Assembly: GCF_002224125.1 (NCBI RefSeq)
Contig: NZ_NCSM01000059.1
Span: forward strand, 44,136-108,135
DNA length: 64,000 nt
From: Streptomyces sp. NBS 14/10
GTDB taxonomy: Bacteria > Actinomycetota > Actinomycetes > Streptomycetales > Streptomycetaceae
Direction of reading: 5' to 3'
Below, piece after piece: positions 1 to 6,476 of the stretch. Position numbers and translations under genes: made by a program. Within the stretch, counting starts at the first letter, position 1; each line of letters starts with the position of its first letter. The notes under the pieces are model-generated. The model saw nothing but the letters and a program-made list of their open reading frames with translations, did not search any database and was not told the origin of the DNA.

Positions 1-155
1 AGGCCGAAGGTCGGCACGCCCATGTACGAGGACGAATCGAGTTGGGCCCGCATGCCGGGCGGAAGGACCGGTCGATCATCCGTCGTCACGGCATCGATGC
101 CGCGTGCCGCGCCCGTGACGGTCGCCGTGTGCTGCCCCTGGGCTTCGTGTGTCAT
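1..155 (-). CDS. N-terminus of an unrecognised protein, cut by window edge
   Basis: An ATG at 155 opens a minus-strand frame that runs off the left edge without a stop, giving 51 residues beginning MTHEAQGQHTATVTG and reaching MGVPTFG. No signal peptide or membrane segment is visible in this part. It is transcribed divergently from the DUF5937-type regulator at 213, with under 60 bp between the two starts, so it may be that regulator's target. The second DUF5937 regulator in this window is divergent from an MFS gene, but the residues seen here do not resemble that protein's N-terminus. Function unknown; it could be a spurious frame, but its position and clean coding run argue that it is real. 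Confidence 0.45.
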   Translation of the reverse strand, partial: MTHEAQGQHTATVTGAARGIDAVTTDDRPVLPPGMRAQLDSSSYMGVPTFG

Positions 156-212
156 GCGGTGAAGTCCACGGCAGCGCTGTGGACTCGAGCAAAGGATGTA
201 GCGTAAAGCTTA

Positions 213-1199
213 ATGATCAGCTTCGTGCTCGGTGTCGAGGACCTTGCCGACACCCGGTTTGCCGTCTCGCCCTTGCAGGAGACCGTGCTCAGCCTGCGGG
301 TGCTACGTGATCCGGGGCAGTCCGCCCTGCATCTGCCATGGCGCAGGTCCGTACTCCCCAGGCTCGGCACGCTCGACACCGAACTGCTGATGTCCCTGAT
401 CGGAAAGCGCCACATCCTTCCCGATTTCCTGACCCCGCGCCCCACACGCTTCGCCCCATCCTTCGAAGACGAACTGGCCATTGCCCGCCAGTCCTCCTCC
501 GATCTGATCCGCCGCGACCTGCTGGCCACACACGCGCCGGGCCCGCTCCCCGAAGCTCTGCACGACGCCACCGCCACGGCCACGAGGGTCGTCGGTCTCT
601 GCGACACCATCTGCGAACTCTTGGGTCAGTACTGGGAACTCGCCATCAAACCGATGTGGCCGCAGATACGACTCACACTGGAAGCCGACATGACCTACCG
701 CGCGCGGCAACTGGCCAAAGGAGGCGCACGCCTGCTCTTCACCGACATGCACCCGAACCTGCGATGGCAGGACGGAGTGCTGCACATCGACAAGGTGGTC
801 GGCGAGCACCGCACCGCGGCCTCCGGCCGAGGGCTGCTGCTGATACCGTCCGTGTTCGCGCAGAAACCGGCACCCCCCATCAACCCGGACGATCCACCGG
901 TGCTGGCGTACCCCAGCCGTGCGGTGGCGACGCTCTGGGCCCCGCCATCGACCCCTGACGCGACGGCTCTCGCCTCTCTGCTCGGCGCGCCCAGAGCCAC
1001 CCTGCTTCGCATCCTCGAAGAGCCGCTGGCAACGACGGAGGTCGCTCGCCGCCTCGGCGTCACCCCCAGCGCCGTGTCCCAGCACCTTCGTGTGCTGTAC
1101 GCGACGGGCCTGGTCACCCGGGCGCGCCACGGACGGCAGGTGCTGTACCGCCGTAGCTCTCTCGGCGACCAACTGACCCACCGGATTCCGGCCGCATAA
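213..1199 (+). CDS. DUF5937 / ArsR-like winged-helix transcriptional regulator
   Basis: A 328-residue protein with a long N-terminal domain (about 1-240) of the DUF5937 type and a C-terminal winged-helix DNA-binding domain (about 255-320). The recognition region reads TTEVARRLGVTPSAVSQHL, followed by a wing containing RHGRQVLYRR. The domain order is the reverse of most small ArsR repressors, and the metal-binding ELCVCD box is absent, so metal sensing is unlikely. The ATG at 213 has no good Shine-Dalgarno sequence close to it; AAAGG lies too far upstream, so a leaderless transcript is possible. A paralogue lies at 29297-30283 with the same layout, including the LPWRR/LPWLRR region. Target unknown; the divergent gene at 1-155 is the natural candidate. 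Confidence 0.8.
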   Translation: MISFVLGVEDLADTRFAVSPLQETVLSLRVLRDPGQSALHLPWRRSVLPRLGTLDTELLMSLIGKRHILPDFLTPRPTRFAPSFEDELAIARQSSSDLIRRDLLATHAPGPLPEALHDATATATRVVGLCDTICELLGQYWELAIKPMWPQIRLTLEADMTYRARQLAKGGARLLFTDMHPNLRWQDGVLHIDKVVGEHRTAASGRGLLLIPSVFAQKPAPPINPDDPPVLAYPSRAVATLWAPPSTPDATALASLLGAPRATLLRILEEPLATTEVARRLGVTPSAVSQHLRVLYATGLVTRARHGRQVLYRRSSLGDQLTHRIPAA

Positions 1200-1239
1200 C
1201 CCTGAGCCCTGACCCTTCGACCCCGAAAGGCAGCACGCC

Positions 1240-1701
1240 ATGCCCCCTTCCGAGACGTCCGAGACCTCCGAGACATTCGAGACGGCAGCCCTCAGCCCCG
1301 CCATCCTCCTGGCAGCCATGCCCTTCGCGGCACAGCTGGGCATCGAACTCCACGAGGCCGCCCCCGACCGGGCCGTGGGCAGTCTGGCCTGGTCACCGGA
1401 GGTCTGTACCGCGGGTGGAGTCATACACGGCGGGGCCCTGATGGCGCTGGCCGACTCCGTCGGCGCCGTCTGCGCCTATCTCAACCTCCCGCAGGGCGCG
1501 GGGACGTCCACGGTGGAGTCCAAGACCAACTTCCTGCGGGGAGTGGCCTCCGGGCGAGTCCACGCCACGGCCCGGCCCCTGCACGTCGGCGGCACCCTCA
1601 TCGTCGTACAGACCGATCTGCGGGACGACAAGGACCGGCTGGTGGGGCAGACCACCCAGACCCAGATCGTGCTCACCGCGAAGGGCGGTGCCACAAGCTG
1701 A
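1240..1701 (+). CDS. PaaI-family hotdog thioesterase
   Basis: A 153-residue single hotdog-fold protein. The motif GGVIHGGALMALADSVGA (about residues 64-82) contains the HGG turn and acidic residue typical of PaaI/YbgC-type acyl-CoA thioesterases. The later segment VESKTNFLRG and the closing beta strands also fit. It probably hydrolyses an aryl- or acyl-CoA thioester in the cytoplasm; the substrate cannot be read from the sequence. The N-terminus has a short SET/SEF tandem repeat (PSETSETSETFET) encoded by near-identical 9-bp units, outside the fold. GAAAGG lies 9 nt before the ATG. It starts 40 bp after the DUF5937 regulator on the same strand, so the two may be cotranscribed. Confidence 0.85.
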   Translation: MPPSETSETSETFETAALSPAILLAAMPFAAQLGIELHEAAPDRAVGSLAWSPEVCTAGGVIHGGALMALADSVGAVCAYLNLPQGAGTSTVESKTNFLRGVASGRVHATARPLHVGGTLIVVQTDLRDDKDRLVGQTTQTQIVLTAKGGATS

Positions 1702-1723
1702 CCCCGGCCGCGGCCTGCACGTC

Positions 1724-1864
1724 TCACGCGCGCAGGCCGCGCAGCAGCAGCTCGCACACCTCCGCGAAGTCCGCGTCGATCTCGGGGTCCGCCCACTCCG
1801 ACGCGTAAATCGGCAGGGTGGGCTGGGCCGTGTGAAGCGCCTCGTTGATGAGCAGTGCAGTTCG
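1724..1864 (-). pseudogene. C-terminal fragment of a TetR-family regulator
   Basis: The minus strand encodes about 46 residues ending ASEWADPEIDADFAEVCELL then LRGLRA and a stop, with the look of the last helices of a TetR/AcrR ligand domain. The frame is closed upstream by TAA at 1867-1865, next to the right end of the tnpB element, so the rest of the gene is absent. It is read toward the thioesterase stop. A TetR-like N-terminal piece occurs on the other side of the element, but on the opposite strand. Most likely a relic of insertion and rearrangement; not a functional gene. Confidence 0.6.
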
Positions 1865-1888
1865 TTATGGCCCATGCCTTGAAGTGCT

Positions 1889-1908
1889 CTCCCGACTAAA
1901 GCCAGGAG
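1889..1908 (-). other. Right-end hairpin of the tnpB element (putative guide-RNA 3' scaffold)
   Basis: An 8-bp imperfect stem (G-U pairs in RNA) with a 4-nt loop lies 9 nt after the tnpB stop codon. In TnpB systems the RNA overlapping the 3' end of tnpB and the right end forms the guide scaffold. This assignment rests on position and shape only. Confidence 0.4.
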
Positions 1909-1916
1909 ATTCCCAC

Positions 1917-3098
1917 CTACCTTGCGGTGGCAGGCTTGACGCCACGAGTGCGCCCGACGACTGCCCTTCCGGCAGCCGGGATGAGCGCGTGGCCCATTCG
2001 GTACAGGTGAAGGACGTTCCGCGCTGCGTTGTGGTCGGCGTTGCATGACCAGCCGCAGTCCGGGTTCTTGCAGACGAACGTGGCCTGGTCCTCCCGGCTG
2101 CCCGGCGTGATGAAGCCGCATGCGGAGCAGCGCAGGGAGGTGCCGGGGGCGGGGACTTGGTGCAGGGTGCCGCCGTGGCGGGCGGTCTTGTACGTCAGCA
2201 TGGTCACGGTGCGGCCCCATGCCTCTTGGCTGATGGAGCGGTTCAGGCCAGACTTCTGCGCGACGTTCTTCCCCGGGTTGTCGATGGTGCCCCTGGCGGA
2301 CTTGACCATGTTCGGGATGTGCAGTTTTTCCACCACGATCACGCCGTAGGTGCGGGCGAGCCGAGTGGTGGTCTGGTGCTGCCAGTCAGTGGCGCGGCGC
2401 GTGGCTCTTGCGCGTAGCCGCTTGATCTGGTCGTAGGTGTTCTGGAGCCGGCGGGAGGTCTTCTCGCCGCGTTTGCGGAAGCTCTTGCGGTATGCGGCGC
2501 GCCGCTCCAGGCGGAGCAGTTTGGCCTTCTCGTCGCGGTTCAGCCACTTGTCCCGGTCGGCTGTGCCGTCCGGGAGCCGGGGCGGGCGGCCGTGGTCGTG
2601 GTGGTTGCCGTCGGACAGGGCGAGCGGGACATTGACTCCGGCGTCGATGCCGACCTCGGGGCCGGTGCGCGGCTCAGGTGCGGTCTCGAGGGTCTGGACG
2701 CGGAAGGCGATGTGCCAGCCGAGGGCGTCCTTGACCAGCCGAGCCCCGGTGATCCGGTTGTCCGCGCTCGCGTTCCTGCCCACGAGCAGGTCGCGGGTCC
2801 AGCGGAACCGGACCCGGCCAACCTTGGGGATGTTGACCATGCCCCAGCGGCGGTGGACCCGCTTGATCTGAAGGTCACGCCCCTGGGGAATGTCCACCGA
2901 CATCACCGTACGGAAGCGGGCTTTGAAGTTCGGCTCGTCGGCCCGGCCTTCCCAGCAGTTCTTCCACGCCTGGAAGTAGGTCTTCAGCACCGCCTGGGCA
3001 GCCTGGGCCGGGAGGACGGCGAGCCAGTCGATCTCCTTGCGGGCCCGCCGGATCGCCTCGTCCGCAGCCTTGAGGGACCGGCGGCACCTCGGCGTCAT
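1917..3098 (-). CDS. tnpB: TnpB RNA-guided nuclease, main body of a frameshifted gene
   Basis: From ATG 3098 the frame gives 393 residues. The RuvC-like core is complete: GIDAGVNVPLALS (first Asp), VVEKLHIPNM (Glu) and CNADHNAARN (second Asp), with a zinc ribbon CSACG ... CKNPDCGW between the last two. What is missing is the normal N-terminus, which lies in the next frame at 3095-3238; the two overlap as ATGA. TnpB proteins cut DNA under guidance of an RNA made from the element's right end and help retain the element. With its first 47 residues in another frame, this copy is either inactive, made by frameshifting, or an internal-start product. No tnpA accompanies it. Confidence 0.7.
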   Translation of the reverse strand: MTPRCRRSLKAADEAIRRARKEIDWLAVLPAQAAQAVLKTYFQAWKNCWEGRADEPNFKARFRTVMSVDIPQGRDLQIKRVHRRWGMVNIPKVGRVRFRWTRDLLVGRNASADNRITGARLVKDALGWHIAFRVQTLETAPEPRTGPEVGIDAGVNVPLALSDGNHHDHGRPPRLPDGTADRDKWLNRDEKAKLLRLERRAAYRKSFRKRGEKTSRRLQNTYDQIKRLRARATRRATDWQHQTTTRLARTYGVIVVEKLHIPNMVKSARGTIDNPGKNVAQKSGLNRSISQEAWGRTVTMLTYKTARHGGTLHQVPAPGTSLRCSACGFITPGSREDQATFVCKNPDCGWSCNADHNAARNVLHLYRMGHALIPAAGRAVVGRTRGVKPATAR

Positions 3099-3238
3099 GT
3101 CCACAAGTCGTGCAGGAGATTCCACATGGCCCGCGCCGCATGGGCCTGAGCGTCGATGAGCCGGACCTGCACAGGGGTCAATGCCAGCCGGGCCCGATGC
3201 CCGAACTGCCACTTCTCCTGCACACGTTGCGTTGCCAT
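3095..3238 (-). pseudogene. N-terminal segment of tnpB in the other frame
   Basis: ATG 3238 opens 47 residues beginning MATQRVQEKWQFGHRARL, followed by LTPVQ...AHAARAMWNLLHDLW, which is the characteristic start of this TnpB subgroup. It stops at TGA 3097-3095, and the body of the protein resumes at ATG 3098. A one-base slip at TGGACATGACG would restore a full-length protein of about 440 residues. It may be an inactivating indel, or a programmed slip or coupled re-initiation; the sequence alone does not decide. Confidence 0.65.
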
Positions 3239-3266
3239 GTGATTACTTTAGCGTTATGTCGCCAAG

Positions 3267-3386
3267 ATGGAATCCAAACCCCGATGGACGCATGGTGACG
3301 GCCGCCGCCAGCGCGGGGCAACAGCGCAGATCCGCGCCGCAGTCGAGGTCATAGCCGCCTCGGGATGCACTTCAGCTCCGCTCTGA
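3267..3386 (+). pseudogene. Possible TetR-type N-terminal fragment, 39 residues
   Basis: ATG 3267 gives 39 residues with the segment GRRQRGATAQIRAAVEVIAA, resembling the arm and first helix before a TetR helix-turn-helix. The frame then ends at TGA 3384-3386 before any recognition helix. It begins just outside the tnpB element. The C-terminal TetR fragment on the other side is on the opposite strand, so the pieces cannot come from a simple insertion into one gene. Confidence 0.35.
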
Positions 3387-3403
3387 AGGCAGAGCACTGT
3401 GCC

Positions 3404-4219
3404 TCACGGACACCGCCCGGCCAGCGCCTGCGCCGCGACGGCCAGAAAGTCCCACAGATGCTGCTGGCGGCGGTCCTCGACCACGGCGAGGCAGGTTTCA
3501 TGCGACACGGCGTCGGTCACCGGCCGATGCACCAGGTCGGGCCGGGAGTAGTAGCGCGCGACACTACGGGGCACCAGGGCGACACCGACCCCGGCCGCGA
3601 CGAGCTCAAGCTTCTCTTCGATCGTCGCGACGCGCCGCCGCTCACCGTCCAGGATCTCCTCGCCGTCGAGATCGGCGCGAGTGAGCCGCCGCCGGGACGC
3701 CAGGGGGTGGGCGACGGGCAGGCAGGCGACCTGCGGCTCGCTGCCGATCGGGACGGTGTGAAGCCCGTCCGTGTCGAAGGCGTGGCGCAGATAGCCGACG
3801 TCGGCCCGGCCGTCCCGCAGCGCCTCGGCCTGCTCGTACCAGTTCAGTCGGAGCAGTTCGATCTCGACGCCGGGGTGCTCGTGGGCGAACGCGCGGACGG
3901 CGGTCGAGACGCTCAGCCCGGGCACGAAGCCGACGACCAGGCGGTGGGCGCCGCGCGCCGCGCTGTGCACGCGGCGGGTGGCGGCGCGCGCGGCGGCGAG
4001 CACGTCGAGCGCGTCCTTCTGCAACTGCTCGCCGGCCGGGGTCAGCCGTACGGAACGGGTGGTGCGCTCCAGCAGCGCGCAGCCGAGCTCCTGCTCCAGC
4101 GCCCGGATCTGCCGACTGAGGACGGGCTGCGCGATATGCAGCCGGTCGGCGGCCCGACCGAAGTGCCCGTGCTCCGCCACGGCCACGAAGTAGCGCAGCT
4201 TACGCAGATCCAGATCCAT
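3404..4219 (-). CDS. LysR-family transcriptional regulator
   Basis: A 271-residue LysR protein. The winged helix-turn-helix is at about 1-60 (LRKLRYFVAVAEHGHFGRAA, then LHIAQPVLSRQIRALEQELG). The substrate-binding co-inducer domain spans about 90-270. It is divergent from the NAD(P)-binding protein gene at 4340, the classical LysR/target arrangement, so it probably controls that gene in response to a small molecule that cannot be named here. The palindrome ATACCC-GGA-GGGTAT overlaps its start codon. No good Shine-Dalgarno is seen. Length is slightly short of the usual 290-300 residues. Confidence 0.88.
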   Translation of the reverse strand: MDLDLRKLRYFVAVAEHGHFGRAADRLHIAQPVLSRQIRALEQELGCALLERTTRSVRLTPAGEQLQKDALDVLAAARAATRRVHSAARGAHRLVVGFVPGLSVSTAVRAFAHEHPGVEIELLRLNWYEQAEALRDGRADVGYLRHAFDTDGLHTVPIGSEPQVACLPVAHPLASRRRLTRADLDGEEILDGERRRVATIEEKLELVAAGVGVALVPRSVARYYSRPDLVHRPVTDAVSHETCLAVVEDRRQQHLWDFLAVAAQALAGRCP

Positions 4220-4232
4220 ACCCGGAGGGTAT
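4218..4232. promoter_or_regulatory. Palindrome over the LysR start codon
   Basis: ATACCC-GGA-GGGTAT is a perfect 6-bp inverted repeat that includes the lysR ATG. It could be part of a LysR autoregulatory site in the 120-bp divergent intergenic region. The usual T-N11-A box was not clearly identified, so this is a weak assignment. Confidence 0.3.
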
Positions 4233-4339
4233 CAATGCGCGCGAAGAGGTATTGGACGAACACCCCCTTATCGGCGGAGAGTTACCTCCGCACGGCGCCC
4301 GGGAAGCCGGTTCGCCACTCATCAGGAGGCCCCTTTCCC

Positions 4340-5221
4340 ATGATCGTCATCACCACTCCCACCGGCCAGATCGGGAGCCAGGTCCTTGAGAACCTGTTCG
4401 ACAGCGGCGAGCCCATCCGGGTGATCGCACGCGATCCCTCCCGGCTCTCCCCGCGGATACAGGAGCGCGTCGAGGTCATAGCCGGGTCGCACGGCGACTC
4501 CGACGTCATCGACAAGGCATGCGCGGGCGCGGACGCCGTCTTCTGGCTGGCGCCGCCGAATCCCCGCGCCGAGAGCCTCGAGGCGGCGTATCTGGACTTC
4601 ACCCGGCCCGCGTGTGCCGCGTTCAAGGCCCAGGGGGTCAAGCGGGTGGTCGGCGTCTCGGCCCTGGGCCGCGGGGTGATCGTGAACGCCGGGCTGGTGT
4701 CGGGCTCGCTGGCCATGGACGACCTGATCGCGGCCACGGGCGTCAACTACCGGGCGCTGACGGCAGCCTCGTTCATGGACAACATGCTCCGCGAAGTTGA
4801 CTCGATCAAGAACCAGGGCGTGTTCTTCTCCCCGCTCTCCGGCGACCTCAGGGCCCCCACCTGCGCCACCCGCGACATCGCGGCCGTCGCCGCCGAACTG
4901 CTGCTGGACGACTCCTGGAGCGGAGCCCATGGCGAGGTCCCGATCCTGGGGCCCGAGGACCTGTCCAACGAGGACATGGCGCGGATCATGTCCGAGGTAC
5001 TGGGGAAGCCGGTGCGCTTCCAGCACGTACCCGCCGACGACTTCACGGCGGCGCTGGCCGGACACGGGATGTCCGAGGCGATGGTGCGGGGCTTCTTCGA
5101 CATGATGGTGGCCAAGAACCAGGGCCTGGACAACGCCGAACCGCGTACCCCTCGGTCCACCACCCCCACCAGCTTCCGCCAGTGGTGCGAAGAGGTCCTC
5201 AAGCCGGCCGTCCTGGCCTGA
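4340..5221 (+). CDS. NmrA-like NAD(P)-binding oxidoreductase/sensor
   Basis: A 293-residue atypical short-chain dehydrogenase of the NmrA/HSCARG type. A Rossmann start, TPTGQIGSQV (residues 6-15), carries the GxxGxxG-like turn, followed by IRVIARDPSRL, the basic segment that favours NADP(H). The YxxxK catalytic pair of classical SDRs is not visible, as in NmrA-type proteins, which may be redox sensors or quinone reductases. AGGAGG lies 10 nt before ATG 4340 and fixes the start; a longer upstream frame is ignored. It is divergent from the LysR gene and probably under its control. Confidence 0.82.
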   Translation: MIVITTPTGQIGSQVLENLFDSGEPIRVIARDPSRLSPRIQERVEVIAGSHGDSDVIDKACAGADAVFWLAPPNPRAESLEAAYLDFTRPACAAFKAQGVKRVVGVSALGRGVIVNAGLVSGSLAMDDLIAATGVNYRALTAASFMDNMLREVDSIKNQGVFFSPLSGDLRAPTCATRDIAAVAAELLLDDSWSGAHGEVPILGPEDLSNEDMARIMSEVLGKPVRFQHVPADDFTAALAGHGMSEAMVRGFFDMMVAKNQGLDNAEPRTPRSTTPTSFRQWCEEVLKPAVLA

Positions 5222-5369
5222 ACCCACCGCACATGCTCGGTCTTTTGACCGAGCCGATGGGCCGCCCGCCCTGGTTCCCGGCGCCCTGGCCCTCCCGTTC
5301 ATCCGGCCGATGACCACCGGCTCCGTCCGTGTCCACAATGCGGGGACGGATGAGACAAAGGAGCCGATC

Positions 5370-5852
5370 ATGTCGTACCCCGAGCCCCGCTATCTCGGCG
5401 AGAACGGCGAGGTCAACGCGGTCTACAGGCCGGTTGACAGCACGCCCGAGCTGGACTCCCCCACGGGCAACCGGACCCACTATCTGGCCACTCACGCCAC
5501 CACCGGGGGTGAATTCGGGCTCTACCGGGTTGACATGGGACCCAGGTCGCCGGGGCCCAGTACCCACTTCCACCGCTCGATCTCGGAGTCCTTCTTCATC
5601 CTGTCGGGGGCCGTGCGGCTCTACGACGGAGATCGCTGGATCACGGCGCGGCCGGGTGACTTCCTGTACGTACCGGTGGGCGGGTTGCACGCGTTCAAGA
5701 ACGACTCCGACGACCCGGCGTCCCTGCTGCTGCTCTTCGCCCCGGGCGCACCGCGCGAGGAGTACTTCGAGCAGGTCGCGGAGATGACCCGGCGTGGCGG
5801 CAAGGAGCTCGAGGAGTTCCGTATCCGCCACGACAGCTTCTTCGTGGAGTGA
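5370..5852 (+). CDS. Cupin-domain protein
   Basis: A 160-residue single-domain cupin. Cupin motif 1 is in STHFHRSISESFFILSGAV and motif 2 in PGDFLYVPVGGLHAF, so the metal-binding His/His/Glu/His set is present. Start chosen at ATG 5370 (MSYPEPRYLG), where AAAGGAG lies 9 nt upstream; a start 60 bp earlier lacks such a site. Cupins include dioxygenases, isomerases and binding proteins; nothing here names the substrate. Its stop is only 2 bp from the convergent MarR stop. Confidence 0.8.
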   Translation: MSYPEPRYLGENGEVNAVYRPVDSTPELDSPTGNRTHYLATHATTGGEFGLYRVDMGPRSPGPSTHFHRSISESFFILSGAVRLYDGDRWITARPGDFLYVPVGGLHAFKNDSDDPASLLLLFAPGAPREEYFEQVAEMTRRGGKELEEFRIRHDSFFVE

Positions 5853-5854
5853 CA

Positions 5855-6361
5855 TCAATCGACAGGGTGGCCGTCCCCGGCGTCCCCGGCGCCCCCGGTG
5901 ACCGTCTCCAGATGGGCCGACAGGTCGTCGACCATGCGGCCGAGGAGAAGGACGAGGTGCCGCCGATCCGCGTCGGACCATCCGGACAGCGCATCGGCGA
6001 ACCAGCCGTTGATGACCCGCAGATAACGGCCGGCGAGCTTTCCGCCGGCCGCGGTGAGGGTGATCAGACGGGCCCGCTGGTCGTCGGGGTCGGCCACCCG
6101 TTCCACCAGGCCGCGCTGTTCAAGACCGTGGATCTGGCGGGTGGCGTGCGGGCCGGCGACCTGCATGCGCTGGGCGATCTCCCCGACCCGCAGGGGCCGG
6201 TCCGCCGCGTCGAGGATGACCAGGATCGTCACGGCGGGCCGTTCCAGGGTCACCCCGGCGGCCGCGGTGGCCCGTTCGAAGAGCTGCCCGCGGCTCAGCG
6301 TGCCGCTGAGCCGGTTCATGGCGGGCAGCAGTCCCCTCAGCCCCTCGTCGTCGTGCGGCAC
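5855..6361 (-). CDS. MarR-family transcriptional regulator
   Basis: A 168-residue MarR protein with the winged helix at about 50-110: LRVGEIAQRMQVAGPHATRQ, then LEQRGLVERVADPDDQRARL, the wing with the DxR signature. GTG start at 6361 with GGGAG just upstream. It is divergent from the FAD monooxygenase gene across a 115-bp region that holds two TACCTA-N3-TAGGTA palindromes, one near each start. The simplest reading is autorepression together with repression of the monooxygenase, relieved by an aromatic ligand. Ligand unknown. Confidence 0.88.
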   Translation of the reverse strand: MPHDDEGLRGLLPAMNRLSGTLSRGQLFERATAAAGVTLERPAVTILVILDAADRPLRVGEIAQRMQVAGPHATRQIHGLEQRGLVERVADPDDQRARLITLTAAGGKLAGRYLRVINGWFADALSGWSDADRRHLVLLLGRMVDDLSAHLETVTGGAGDAGDGHPVD

Positions 6362-6382
6362 GCGGACACTCCCTTTAATAGT

Positions 6383-6397
6383 TACCTACGTTAGGTA
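6383..6397. promoter_or_regulatory. MarR operator, copy 1 (regulator side)
   Basis: TACCTACGTTAGGTA: 6-bp inverted arms around 3 nt, 22 bp upstream of the marR start. The same arms occur in copy 2, 70 bp away. Size and symmetry suit a MarR dimer. Confidence 0.75.
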
Positions 6398-6452
6398 TAT
6401 ATTCATGCCAGGCAGGCGGCATCCCCTGGGGGACGTTCGCCTTCAATAAAGA

Positions 6453-6467
6453 TACCTAAGTTAGGTA
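6453..6467. promoter_or_regulatory. MarR operator, copy 2 (monooxygenase side)
   Basis: TACCTAAGTTAGGTA, the same arms as copy 1 and differing only in the 3-nt centre. It ends 9 bp before the monooxygenase ATG, so a bound regulator would block transcription or translation initiation of that gene. Confidence 0.75.
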
Positions 6468-6476
6468 AGGGACCTC

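Larger units (their letters stand above)
1880..3258 (-). mobile_element. IS200/IS605-family element carrying only tnpB (boundaries approximate)
   Basis: The element has a tnpB-type gene on the minus strand but no tnpA. The right end, just after the tnpB stop, has the hairpin CTCCTGGC-TTTA-GTCGGGAG (minus strand) followed by CACTTCAA, the usual layout of these ends. The left end lies upstream of the ATG at 3238. The 7-mer CGTTATG occurs at 1863-1869 and again at 3252-3258; since this family does not normally duplicate its target, this may be chance. TetR fragments flank the element. Exact ends need comparison with an empty site. Confidence 0.6.

Noticed and set aside
1863..3258. Target-site duplication CGTTATG as proof of the first element's ends
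   Set aside because: IS200/IS605 elements do not duplicate targets and 7 bp can match by chance; kept only as an observation.
3365..5221. Starting the NmrA-like protein at 3365 (618 residues)
   Set aside because: The first 325 codons are antisense to the LysR gene; AGGAGG before ATG 4340 sets the real start.
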